NCBI GenBank assembly: GCA_963664835.2
Contig: CAXXUG010000008.1
Span: forward strand, 62,001 to 126,000
DNA: 64,000 bases
Origin: G963664835 sp963664835
Lineage (GTDB): Bacteria > Chloroflexota > UBA6077 > FW602-bin22 > JBCLEL01
Direction: 5' to 3'
This document shows positions 1 through 8,561 of the stretch, piece by piece. A program made the translations under genes and the position numbers. Position 1 is the first letter of the stretch. Each line of letters starts with the position of its first letter. Under the pieces are notes generated by a model. The model was not told where the DNA came from. It searched no databases and saw only the letters and a program-made list of their open reading frames with translations.

Positions 1-260
1 TCAGAGGCCAGGTTGACGAGTGCGGGCGCGGTTGAATGCGGGCACTCTCGGGGCCGCGACATGCTTTCGTGCTAATCGCTCATCCCGGCGGTCGCCGGCA
101 CACCAAGGTATGAAAATCCGGGCCAACGTTTGGCGAGTCTTTTCTGCGTTTGCGCGGGATGAGGGTTGGTTTCCGGTCCGCCGGGAGCGGGGGACAAGCC
201 CCCGCGCTACATTTCCCATCCCCGCCCCTCTGGACTCCGGCTTTCGCCGGAGTGACGGTT
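1..260. repeat. Composite intergenic repeat cluster
   Basis: The first ~548 bases hold no convincing gene. They contain modules that recur elsewhere in the window: a GACGAGTGCGGG / GGCACTCTCGGGGCC block (about 15-58, also near 47960-48005), a CATCCCGGC...GCCGGCACACC stem followed by AAGGTATGAAAA (about 82-117), a GCGGGGGACAAGCCCCCGC palindrome with CTACATTTCCC (about 188-220) and a CTCCGGCTTTCGCCGGAG palindrome (about 234-251). Open frames on both strands here are low-complexity readings of the palindromes and are not called as genes. The remaining 260-548 shows nothing recognisable. Confidence 0.8.
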
Positions 261-548
261 GGGAGGGCCTTGGCGAGTTGATTGCTTCGACCAAGTGCTT
301 GTTGGCCCAGGAAAACACCCTACGCGTCCTAGACACCAAAGAATAGAAAAACACTGCGCGTCATGCCGCACTGGTTGGCGAAGTAATCTGTTAGGTGTAG
401 AATCAGCCTCAATACGCCCGCGATGGTCCTACTTGAAACCGGTAGTCGGACGCTGGACCTTCCATTCGCTGGCCGGTCTCGCTAGGCGCATTGTTCGATC
501 TCCCGATGACTGGAGTGTATCGCTCGGTTAGAGCAACGCGATACCTGG

Positions 549-2282
549 GTGTTGCCTATGAGCTTCGCGAGGACAATCTGGCGGTTAATGGTCTCCGCTG
601 TGGCTTGGGTGCTTACTGCGCCTTTTTCCCAATGGAGCGAACTTGGCAATCTCGCCGGACAGCCTAGCCGAGCCCTTGTTATTGGGCGCGTCAGAGACGA
701 TCCGCACCTCAGCGAGCTAGCCTCCTATCTCAGCGACTTTCAATCCGTAGTCTGGTGGCGCCGGAGCTACCTGATCCTCTTGCGCGGCCTAGCCCTTGCC
801 GCCGTTATTTCGATCCCTGTCTCCTCTCTGTTTTACGTCAGGGAAGAGTTCCAACCGATTTGGATTGGACCTGTCGTAGTGGTCGTCATCCTCTGGGGAT
901 TCTTTCTGACTCGAATACAGCGCGTCTCGTACCACGATGCCGCGCGAATCGTGGACCGCAACCTGGACACTCAGGAGGAGTTCGCCACGGGCATCGAGAT
1001 CTCAGGTCAGACGTCGAGGAACCCCATGTCGACTCAGCAGCTGAGAATGGCAACCATGCGGCTGCGCGACGTCAGTCCAAGCGATGCCGTTGGCTGGTCG
1101 TGGCCCGTGCGGGACTTGAAAGTGGTGATCGTCGTCGTGGCGGTCTCCGGCTTACTCCTATTGACCACGGTTGTGGGTATCAGGGTCCCATTCGTGAGCC
1201 CTCCGCTCGAAGAAGAGCTGCTGACTACTGCTGACGACCTTGCCGACGAGTATTACGAGTTGGCGCCGGAAGAGCTCGCAATGATACCCTTCGCGGACCT
1301 CGAAGTCTCCGATGGCACATTCCCATTCCTCGACGAAGATCTAGCCTCCGAGTTCGATCTGGATGAGACATCGGACGAGTTCGCCCAGCAGTTGGCCGAG
1401 ATCGAGAAGATGTTGCTTCAGCAGGCGCAGCTGTCCTCTAACTCCCAGTTGGGGCTGTCCGAGCTTGCCAGTTCGCTTTCCGATGCGTCCGTGATGCGTG
1501 ATGTGGCTACAGGCATAAACGCCGGCGACTTCGCCTCTGCGGCCAACGCGGTCAGGTCGCTGGCAGAGAACAGTAACCAACTCTCGGCTGCGGCCCGGGC
1601 CGAGCTCGCCAGCGCGCTCGCTCAGGCGGCAAACCGGACTTCGGGGATCACTCCTGAGTTGGCCGAGGCGGCCCGACAAGCGAGCCAGTCCCTGATGGGC
1701 CAGGAAGAGGCCCAGAGTCGACAGGCGTTGGAGCAACTGGCCGAGGCAATCGCCGAGTCCGGTCGCAGGGTTCAACAGCAGTCCGAGCTGGGCGAGGCGT
1801 TGGAGGATCTGCATGCCAGTGGTGAAGCCCTGGGTCTCGATTGGGAGGACCTCGGACAATCGGGTCAAGAGGGATCCCAAGACCCGGCATTCGGCGAGGG
1901 CGGTCCTACTTCCGGCGACCTTGAAAGTCAAGCACTCAACGCTGATGCCGAGTTCCAGTTCGGCCAGTCCTCCGCCGGCCTTGGCGCCGGCCGGGCGCGA
2001 GTCCGCGCTGAGGCTTCCGGAAAGGCGAATCCCCGCCTACCACCGACCGATAAGTTCCTCCAACTCCGTGGACAGGACACTGGCGCCGGCGTCGGCACCA
2101 TCCAAAGCCCTCAAGGCCCCAGCCCGTTGGCTCAGGGCGACCAGAACATCGCCTACGCAGCCGGCCGGCCGATCGCGCCGGGCTCATCTCAGCCCATCGT
2201 CGTCCAGGGAGAATCGAACTTCGTTCCTCTCGGTCTGCAGCAGGTCGTCCAGGAATTCTTCCTTTTTGACGAAAGACAGTAG
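549..2282 (+). CDS. Three-TM membrane protein with long coiled-coil tail (DUF4175-like layout), VWA operon
   Basis: Not assigned to a family with certainty. The 577-residue product has a hydrophobic pair at about residues 74-94 and 103-122, a short soluble stretch with HDAARIVDRNLDTQEEFATG, a third membrane segment near 190-213, and then an acidic, Ala/Gln/Ser-rich tail of about 350 residues with heptad-like helices. This two-TM, linker, one-TM, coiled-coil layout resembles DUF4175-type proteins that accompany DUF58/VWA genes; that link is inference. It is followed after 56 bp by a DUF58 gene and two VWA genes on the same strand, so it is probably the first gene of a MoxR-type operon acting at the membrane. 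Start codon uncertain: GTG 549, or ATG 558 three codons later. Confidence 0.75.
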   Translation: MLPMSFARTIWRLMVSAVAWVLTAPFSQWSELGNLAGQPSRALVIGRVRDDPHLSELASYLSDFQSVVWWRRSYLILLRGLALAAVISIPVSSLFYVREEFQPIWIGPVVVVVILWGFFLTRIQRVSYHDAARIVDRNLDTQEEFATGIEISGQTSRNPMSTQQLRMATMRLRDVSPSDAVGWSWPVRDLKVVIVVVAVSGLLLLTTVVGIRVPFVSPPLEEELLTTADDLADEYYELAPEELAMIPFADLEVSDGTFPFLDEDLASEFDLDETSDEFAQQLAEIEKMLLQQAQLSSNSQLGLSELASSLSDASVMRDVATGINAGDFASAANAVRSLAENSNQLSAAARAELASALAQAANRTSGITPELAEAARQASQSLMGQEEAQSRQALEQLAEAIAESGRRVQQQSELGEALEDLHASGEALGLDWEDLGQSGQEGSQDPAFGEGGPTSGDLESQALNADAEFQFGQSSAGLGAGRARVRAEASGKANPRLPPTDKFLQLRGQDTGAGVGTIQSPQGPSPLAQGDQNIAYAAGRPIAPGSSQPIVVQGESNFVPLGLQQVVQEFFLFDERQ

Positions 2283-2338
2283 TGGTCTCCATGGCGGGCT
2301 TCTTTTATTTCGATCAATTGCTCAGGAATAGCGGATAA

Positions 2339-3349
2339 ATGAGCCTCAATTACGCAACTAAACGGTCAGTTCGCAGTACGATTACCTCACTTCTCGCGCG
2401 GTTGGGGATAGATGTTTCCCCTCGAGTGTCGCTGCGTGATTGGCTACCCGGCATCGGGCGAGGCCAGATTGACGGCTCTCTAATTGACGAAGCGCTGTTG
2501 CGGAGACTGGAGCGTCTCACACTCCTGTCCGGCAGTACCAAGGATGCCGCGCTGATTGGTGAGCATCGCAGTTGGCGTCGCGCCAGCTCATTCGAGTTCG
2601 CCGACCATCGCAGATATGTAGCCGGCGACGACTATCGTCGAATCGACTGGAACGTCTACGGTCGTTTGGATGGACTCTTCCTCAAGCTAAATGAAGCCAG
2701 GGAGGACATACCCATCCATATCCTGCTCGATTGCAGCAAGTCGATGGATTGCGGCGAACCCCACAAACTCACCTATGCCAAGAAGCTCGTCGCCGCCCTC
2801 GCATACCTGGCGCTTTCCCGCTTCGACTCGGTTTCGGTTGTCTCGTTTTCCGACCGGCTGCATCAGCGCTACCCAATGTTCAAGGGCAAGAGCCAAACCG
2901 TGAACTTGCTCGAGTTCCTGAATGGCATTGAGGTTGGAGGCAAGACGCGGCTCCTGCCTTCGCTAGCCGACTACAGCCACATGTATCGGCACGCCGGTCT
3001 GATGGTGATAATCTCCGATTTCTTGACAGCCGAGGACCTGGAAGAGGGCATGTCGGTCTTGACCAAGATCGGCTACGACGTCCAGGTTGTACATCTGCTG
3101 GCCGCCGATGAATTGGACCCGATCGTCTCCGGCGAGTTGGAGCTTCTCGACGCCGAGAGTGGCGAGGTTGTCGAGATCACAGTCGGCCCAAACGTAATCG
3201 TCCAGTATAAAGAGCGCGTGTCCAAATGGGTGGATGAGGTCGAGGACCGGTTTAAATCGCTTGGCATCCGTTACGCCGCCGGCAACAGCGGGGTGCCGCT
3301 GGAGCATCTAATCATCAATACGATGCGCCAGAAGGGCCTGGTCGGATGA
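2339..3349 (+). CDS. DUF58 domain protein
   Basis: The 336-residue protein carries the DUF58 signature FEFADHRRYVAGDDYRRIDW followed by NVYGR (about residues 81-106). Next comes a VWA-like fold with a MIDAS-type DCSKSMD motif (about 131-137). DUF58 proteins usually sit with MoxR AAA+ ATPases and VWA proteins and are thought to assist assembly or activation of membrane or periplasmic complexes; the exact substrate is unknown. No signal peptide is seen, so it is probably cytoplasmic. Its stop overlaps the next gene by 4 bp (ATGA), indicating translational coupling. No MoxR gene is present upstream in the window, which is unusual for this set. Confidence 0.93.
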   Translation: MSLNYATKRSVRSTITSLLARLGIDVSPRVSLRDWLPGIGRGQIDGSLIDEALLRRLERLTLLSGSTKDAALIGEHRSWRRASSFEFADHRRYVAGDDYRRIDWNVYGRLDGLFLKLNEAREDIPIHILLDCSKSMDCGEPHKLTYAKKLVAALAYLALSRFDSVSVVSFSDRLHQRYPMFKGKSQTVNLLEFLNGIEVGGKTRLLPSLADYSHMYRHAGLMVIISDFLTAEDLEEGMSVLTKIGYDVQVVHLLAADELDPIVSGELELLDAESGEVVEITVGPNVIVQYKERVSKWVDEVEDRFKSLGIRYAAGNSGVPLEHLIINTMRQKGLVG

Positions 3350-5199
3350 CGTTCGCAAACCCCGCGGGTCTATGGTTCCTCTTGCTCGTGCCATTGCTCA
3401 TCTTGCTCTATGTTCTTCGGGCCCAGCACCGACATCACCGTGTCCCCAGCGTTTTTCTCTGGCGCCGGCTGCCCAACGAGATGGATGACAAGCCAACCAT
3501 AAGAATGCCGATTACAAACTGGCTATTCTGGTTGCAGATGATTGCGATAATTCTGGCCGCGTTGACGCTGGCTCTACCGCAAATCGAAGGGGAGCAGCAG
3601 AAGCACGTGATCCTCGTCATGGATACCAGTGCGAGCATGAACGCCACAGACGTTGAGCCCACTCGGTTCGACGCGGCGGTCGCACGGGCAAAGAACCTCG
3701 TACGGGAGCTTAGAACGATCGATCGAGTCAGCATCGTCGAGGTCGGACTGTCCGTATCGGTAAAGGGCCGCTTTCTGCGCTCCGACGCCGCGTGGCAGGT
3801 TCTCGACCAACTGTCGGCCGGGTTGGGGACCACCGACCCTGGGTTGGCGGTTACTATCGCCGAACAGATCGGCGACTCAACCCCGGACTATTTCAACAGC
3901 ATTGTTTTCTTTACCGACGGTGCCGATCATCCTCCGGATGAAATGAGAAGCGTAAATCTTCCGGTTGAGGTTGTTTCTATTTCCGGCGACGGTTCCAACC
4001 GCGCAATCACCGAGGTCGACGTTCGTCCCGCTGTCGGCGCACCGGGGCGCTACACCGCATTCTTCCGTGTAACCAATCTTACCGGCGCCGCCGGACGCAT
4101 GGAGGCGGTGACCAAGGCAAACGGGATCGAGGTCGATCGCCGAGTCCTCGATCTGCCGGACCGAGCGAGCGCCGATGTCGCGGTGGTGTTGCCCATCGGT
4201 TCCACCGACCTGACTGTCCAAGTTGCCGGCGGAGACGTGATGCGAATCGACGATACCGCCAGCTTCAGCATTGCTAGCCTGCGCCGCGTTCGCGTCGCGA
4301 TCATTTCTCCGAACAGGGCACTATGGATGCGGGCGTTCAACGCGATTCCAGGGGTTGAGGCTATGACCTTGATTCCCGAAAGAGATGCAAAGCAGATCAA
4401 GCTTCCGGTGGCCGAAGTGTATCTGTTCGAGAGGTTCTTGCCGGCCGAACTCCCTGATGGCGGCATCATCATCGTGAATCCGCCAGCCGGCGTGAAGCAC
4501 CTCGGCACTAAGTCACGTGTCGAGGGTGCCAGCCTCGTGCGAATCGAGCGCGAGAGCCCACTCATGCGCTCAATCGATATCTCGTCACTGTTCGTGGCCG
4601 AGTCCATGGCGGTCGAGCGTCCGCAGTGGAGTCGTACGTTAGTGGAGAGTACCGCCGGCCCCTTGATCTACTACGGAATCGTTGGCGAGAGCCGGGTTGT
4701 TGTCTTTGCCTTTGACCCACAACGGACCGACCTGCCGCAGCGAATCGCCTTTCCCATCCTCGTCAACAATCTACTCGAATGGCTGGCGCCCGAGGAGGTG
4801 CCCCCATTGGTGGAACCGGGCGAGATTGTCCCGATCGCACCAGTTATTACTTCCGGCGAGGTGCACATCCACAGACCGAATGGCACGGTCCTGTCGTACC
4901 CGGTCCGAGGTTCGGTCATCAGGTTCGCGGAAACCAATGAGAAGGGAATGTACCGAATCGTCGAGTGGGCTTCCGGGGTTGATGAGCCGGTCGCCCAGAG
5001 AAAGTTCATAATAAACGGTCTCGATGATTTGGAATCCGATCTGCGGGCGAAACCAGACTTTGTCTCTTCGATAGAGGCGATTGGGATATCCGCCACAGAG
5101 GCAGTGGGCCAGGTTCCGATATGGTTCTGGGTCGCGGCGACCCTGTTGGCTCTGATTGTCATCGAATGGTGGTACTACGGCCGGCGTTGGGCCTACTAG
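3346..5199 (+). CDS. BatA-like VWA membrane protein
   Basis: The 617-residue product starts FANPAGLWFLLLVPLLILLY, the classic BatA N-terminal membrane anchor, with a second TM near residues 62-80 and a C-terminal TM near 590-608. Between them lies a VWA domain with MIDAS motif MDTSASM (about residues 91-97) and a later FTDGADHP strand. The rest of the periplasmic part is beta-rich. The gene is coupled to the upstream DUF58 gene by a 4 bp overlap. Such proteins form membrane VWA scaffolds with MoxR/DUF58 partners; the target here is not known. ATG start at the overlap is well supported. Confidence 0.92.
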   Translation: MTFANPAGLWFLLLVPLLILLYVLRAQHRHHRVPSVFLWRRLPNEMDDKPTIRMPITNWLFWLQMIAIILAALTLALPQIEGEQQKHVILVMDTSASMNATDVEPTRFDAAVARAKNLVRELRTIDRVSIVEVGLSVSVKGRFLRSDAAWQVLDQLSAGLGTTDPGLAVTIAEQIGDSTPDYFNSIVFFTDGADHPPDEMRSVNLPVEVVSISGDGSNRAITEVDVRPAVGAPGRYTAFFRVTNLTGAAGRMEAVTKANGIEVDRRVLDLPDRASADVAVVLPIGSTDLTVQVAGGDVMRIDDTASFSIASLRRVRVAIISPNRALWMRAFNAIPGVEAMTLIPERDAKQIKLPVAEVYLFERFLPAELPDGGIIIVNPPAGVKHLGTKSRVEGASLVRIERESPLMRSIDISSLFVAESMAVERPQWSRTLVESTAGPLIYYGIVGESRVVVFAFDPQRTDLPQRIAFPILVNNLLEWLAPEEVPPLVEPGEIVPIAPVITSGEVHIHRPNGTVLSYPVRGSVIRFAETNEKGMYRIVEWASGVDEPVAQRKFIINGLDDLESDLRAKPDFVSSIEAIGISATEAVGQVPIWFWVAATLLALIVIEWWYYGRRWAY

Positions 5200-5264
5200 A
5201 TGAGCCGACAATCAGTGGACACAGCTATCTCTTCGATGCTTTCTAGGAAAATACGGCTACTGTA

Positions 5265-7943
5265 ATGAGTGACATCAGTATCACCTTCGTCGAGCCAAGG
5301 TACCTGTTGCTATTGGTGCCGCTCATTCCGTTCGTGGTGACATACGCACTACGGACCATGTCGCGGCTTCCGGCTCCGGTTGCGCGCCTTGCAATTGTCA
5401 TTCGCTTGTTGATCGTAGCGCTGTTGGTACTGGCAATCAGCCAGCCGATTCTCGGCCGGCTCTCTGATTCATTGGCCGTCGTGTTTGCCCTGGATGTGTC
5501 CGATAGTACCGACAAGGCCGCCAGGGAGCAGGCGTTGGATTGGATCAAAGAATCGGCAACTCATCGCTTCGACGACGACCAGTACGCATTGATCGCCTTC
5601 GCGAAGTCCTCCAGTTTTGTTGCGCCGATGAGTCGAGACTGGGACAAATTGGACGAAATCACTGACTTGGAGGCCGAGGAAGGGACTGCCGATTCGTCCG
5701 ATATGGCCGGTGCGATCCATACGGCGCTCTCGGCCATGCCGCCTGATGGGGGGAAGAGGATTATCGTCATAAGCGACGGTAACACGAGCGGGCCGGCGAC
5801 AGAGAAGGCGGCGCGTATCGCCAGCTCTCGGCGCGTTCAGTTATCCGGGGCAGCGTTACGTTCTCCGGAGTTTGACGAGGTCTGGATTGAGGCGATCGAC
5901 GTGCCCCGATACGTCCGCAAGGGCGAACAGTACGATCTGAATGTGTTGGTCCGCAGCACAATCGTTTCCAGTGGCAGACTTCGCCTATGGATGGGTGATC
6001 GGATGATTGCCGAGTCAAGCGTCGAGTTGGCGCGTGGGCTCAACCGCTTCAGTATGGTCCTGAGTGCGACGGACCTGGGATTCCATCAGTTCGGAGCACA
6101 GATCGACCCGGATGCCGACACGTTCGAGCAGAACAATACGGCTTTCGGTTACGTGGTGGTAAAGGACCAGGGCAATGTCCTGCTCATCGTCCCCGAGGGT
6201 CTGGATCCAGGAAGGGTGGCGACTGCTCTCGCCCAGGCCGGCGTCAAGGTCGAGGTTCAACCGCCCTCATTCATACCCTCCCGGCTTTCCGCGATGAAGG
6301 ACTTTGACGCGATGGTGCTCATGAACGTGCCGGCGGGTGATTTCTCCTACGATCAGGCCCAAACGATCGTCCATTTTGCCGGCGGCTTGGGTCGAGGCCT
6401 GGTGGTTGTGGGCGGGGGTGATAGTCTCAGCCTGGGCCAGTACGCCCAGTCACCCATTTCGCAAGCTCTGCCAGTTGCGATGATGTCTCCTAGTCGGCTC
6501 GAGAAAGGCAGCATCGGGTTGATACTGGTTATTGACAAATCGGGCAGTATGGACGCGGCCGATGACGCCGGCGTGCAAAAGATCGCCATGGCCCGCGAGG
6601 CGGCGATCAAGACGCTGAACGTACTCAGTAACGTCGACGTACTTGGAGTCTTGTCGTTCGACACCGAGGTCCAGTGGGTCGTATTGCCCGAGCAAATAAC
6701 CGATCAGTCCACGCTGGACGCGATGTCGGAGAAGATTTCTACGCTGGAGGCGTCTGGAGGCACCGAGATCTACAACTCGTTGGTTCACGCGTTTAATGCC
6801 GCGATCAGGCTTCCGGTCCGCTTTAAGCACATTATTTTGTATTCGGACGGACGCAGCCTTACCGAGTCGGAGTATGGCGAACTGCTGAATGAGTTCCGGA
6901 TGGCGAGGGTCACGCTGTCTACAATCGCAATTGGACAGGACGCGGACCTTGGCCTTATGGAGTATCTCGCGCGACAGGGCAACGGACGATATTACTTCTC
7001 AGAAGACGCGTCTGACGTACCGCAGATTACGACCAGGGAGACCAGGATCGCCAGCGGTTCATCTGCGGTCGATGGTGATTTTCAACCGGTCGTAGTCTCC
7101 GCCAGCGAAATACTGAAATCGATCCGGCCGTCCGATCTACCTCAGCTGGGTGGCTACGTTGTAACGACGCCCAAGCCCAACTCCCACGTGGCGATCACCT
7201 CAGACCGTTCGGATCCGATTCTGGCCCACTGGCGGTACGGACTTGGGCGGGTCGCTGTCTGGACCTCGGACCTCGAGACAGGGTGGGCGAGCAATTGGCT
7301 GGATTGGCCTGGTTTCGACCGATTCTGGGCCCAAACCGTGCGCTGGTCCATGCGGGCGCCGGCAGATCAAAACCTGAATGTAAGTTCTTCGGTAAGTGAA
7401 GATCAAGTGACCCTTACCGTCGATCTCCTGGATGACGCGGGACTGTTCATGGACTTGCAGGACGTTCGCATTTCCATTCCCCAAGATGACGGGTCGTCCC
7501 TCGAGATGCCCATGAACCAGGCTCGGCCGGGTCGATATGAGATTGCAATCCAATCCGACCAACCGGGCGCATATGAGTTTCACGTAGCTCATTACCGCGA
7601 TGAGAACCCGGTTCGTGAAGAGATCGGGGGCTTTATCGTGCCCACTCCGGCCGAGTATAGATACTTCGGTACAGACGTGGAGAATCTCTCCCGCATGGTC
7701 GCAGCCGGCGGCGGCCGGCTTCTCCAGGATCCGACAGATGCTTTCCGCCGAGATGCGGTATTCGAGGGGCACAAAGAGACCGAGCTATGGTACATCTGCC
7801 TGCTGCTGGCTGCGCTACTGTTCCCGCTGGATGTCGCAGTCAGGCGTCTGAAGCTGTCCCTCAACCTGGTCGCGATGGGCACCTCACCCTTGATGCAGCG
7901 GGCCCGCCGGATGCTCGGCAGGTCCGAGAGTCGATCGCGTTAG
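5265..7943 (+). CDS. Large VWA protein with glutamine-amidotransferase-like middle region
   Basis: This 892-residue protein has two N-terminal TM helices (about residues 10-27 and 43-65). A first VWA-like domain follows (ALDVSDSTD near 77), then a beta-sandwich segment, then a region with a GATase-like GRGLVVVGGGDS strand (near 378). A second, fully canonical VWA domain has MIDAS DKSGSMDAAD near residue 425. A C-terminal TM lies at about 844-862. This layout is common in the last gene of DUF58/BatA operons. It starts 65 bp after the BatA-like gene on the same strand. The first VWA motif is degenerate (DVSDST instead of DxSxS), so metal binding is more certain for the second domain. Likely membrane-anchored with an external sensor or scaffold role; substrate unknown. 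Confidence 0.9.
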   Translation: MSDISITFVEPRYLLLLVPLIPFVVTYALRTMSRLPAPVARLAIVIRLLIVALLVLAISQPILGRLSDSLAVVFALDVSDSTDKAAREQALDWIKESATHRFDDDQYALIAFAKSSSFVAPMSRDWDKLDEITDLEAEEGTADSSDMAGAIHTALSAMPPDGGKRIIVISDGNTSGPATEKAARIASSRRVQLSGAALRSPEFDEVWIEAIDVPRYVRKGEQYDLNVLVRSTIVSSGRLRLWMGDRMIAESSVELARGLNRFSMVLSATDLGFHQFGAQIDPDADTFEQNNTAFGYVVVKDQGNVLLIVPEGLDPGRVATALAQAGVKVEVQPPSFIPSRLSAMKDFDAMVLMNVPAGDFSYDQAQTIVHFAGGLGRGLVVVGGGDSLSLGQYAQSPISQALPVAMMSPSRLEKGSIGLILVIDKSGSMDAADDAGVQKIAMAREAAIKTLNVLSNVDVLGVLSFDTEVQWVVLPEQITDQSTLDAMSEKISTLEASGGTEIYNSLVHAFNAAIRLPVRFKHIILYSDGRSLTESEYGELLNEFRMARVTLSTIAIGQDADLGLMEYLARQGNGRYYFSEDASDVPQITTRETRIASGSSAVDGDFQPVVVSASEILKSIRPSDLPQLGGYVVTTPKPNSHVAITSDRSDPILAHWRYGLGRVAVWTSDLETGWASNWLDWPGFDRFWAQTVRWSMRAPADQNLNVSSSVSEDQVTLTVDLLDDAGLFMDLQDVRISIPQDDGSSLEMPMNQARPGRYEIAIQSDQPGAYEFHVAHYRDENPVREEIGGFIVPTPAEYRYFGTDVENLSRMVAAGGGRLLQDPTDAFRRDAVFEGHKETELWYICLLLAALLFPLDVAVRRLKLSLNLVAMGTSPLMQRARRMLGRSESRSR

Positions 7944-8094
7944 ATCGGCCGGCCCGCGGGGGCGTGGATGCCGGCTGGGTAATTGGCTTTGTACCCCCAT
8001 AGCAACTGGTCTCGCAGCGTTTGCCCCCTTTAATCCTGAGCGGCGACTCCTCTGAACCGGTGGCTAGGGCGGCCATTGGCGGCAATTTGTGATC

Positions 8095-8325
8095 CGCCCA
8101 AACGTCACTCCGGTCCGCCTCAGGCGGACTGGAGTCCAGGCCCCTCGGCATTCGAGGGGGCCTGCCACATCGTACAGGGCCGGCTCTTCGCGGGAATCGC
8201 CGGTGCCCTAGGGTACGCCACAACCCATCCCCGCCCCGAGCGGGGGACAAGCCCCCGCGCTACATTTCCCCTCCCCACCCTACCCCCTCTGGATTCCCGC
8301 CTGCGCGGGAATGACGAAAGGGGCG
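8095..8325. repeat. Intergenic palindromic repeat modules
   Basis: The 618-base gap between 7943 and 8562 holds no gene. It contains an ACTCCGGTCCGCC / GGCGGACTGGAGT inverted repeat (about 8107-8135), a GCGGGGGACAAGCCCCCGC palindrome with CTACATTTCCCC (about 8241-8274) and an ATTCCCGCCTGCGCGGGAAT palindrome (about 8294-8313). These are members of the same repeat family as at 1-260, 32-33 kb and 45.8-48.1 kb. The end of the gap carries the rel promoter. Confidence 0.8.
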
Positions 8326-8498
8326 CCGGGTCCGACGGGCCGTTTCCTGTTTCGCACCAATGCCGGCCTTTCACAAGCCGGCTGCCGCCTTTGGCCGGTC
8401 TCGATCCGGGAATTCATACGCATTCCGGATGATTCGCTCTCGGATTGGTGCGCTCAAATCCAGACGACCCCCGCTCCAATGTGCGCCAGTCCGCGGAA

Positions 8499-8527
8499 TT
8501 GAACGTCAAGTTGATAATACGTATACT
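8499..8527 (+). promoter_or_regulatory. Sigma-70 type promoter of rel
   Basis: TTGAAC at 8499-8504 and TATACT at 8522-8527 are separated by exactly 17 bp. The expected transcription start near 8534 leaves a 5' leader of about 28-40 bases before the candidate TTG (8562) or GTG (8574) start codons. This is the best promoter match in the gap. Confidence 0.7.
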
Positions 8528-8561
8528 CTAGCTCTAGACGCTATCGCGTTATCATAACCAG

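Noticed and set aside
1..354. Frames of ~110 codons on both strands at the left edge
   Set aside because: They overlap the composite repeats and give low-complexity, Arg-rich translations typical of palindromic repeats.
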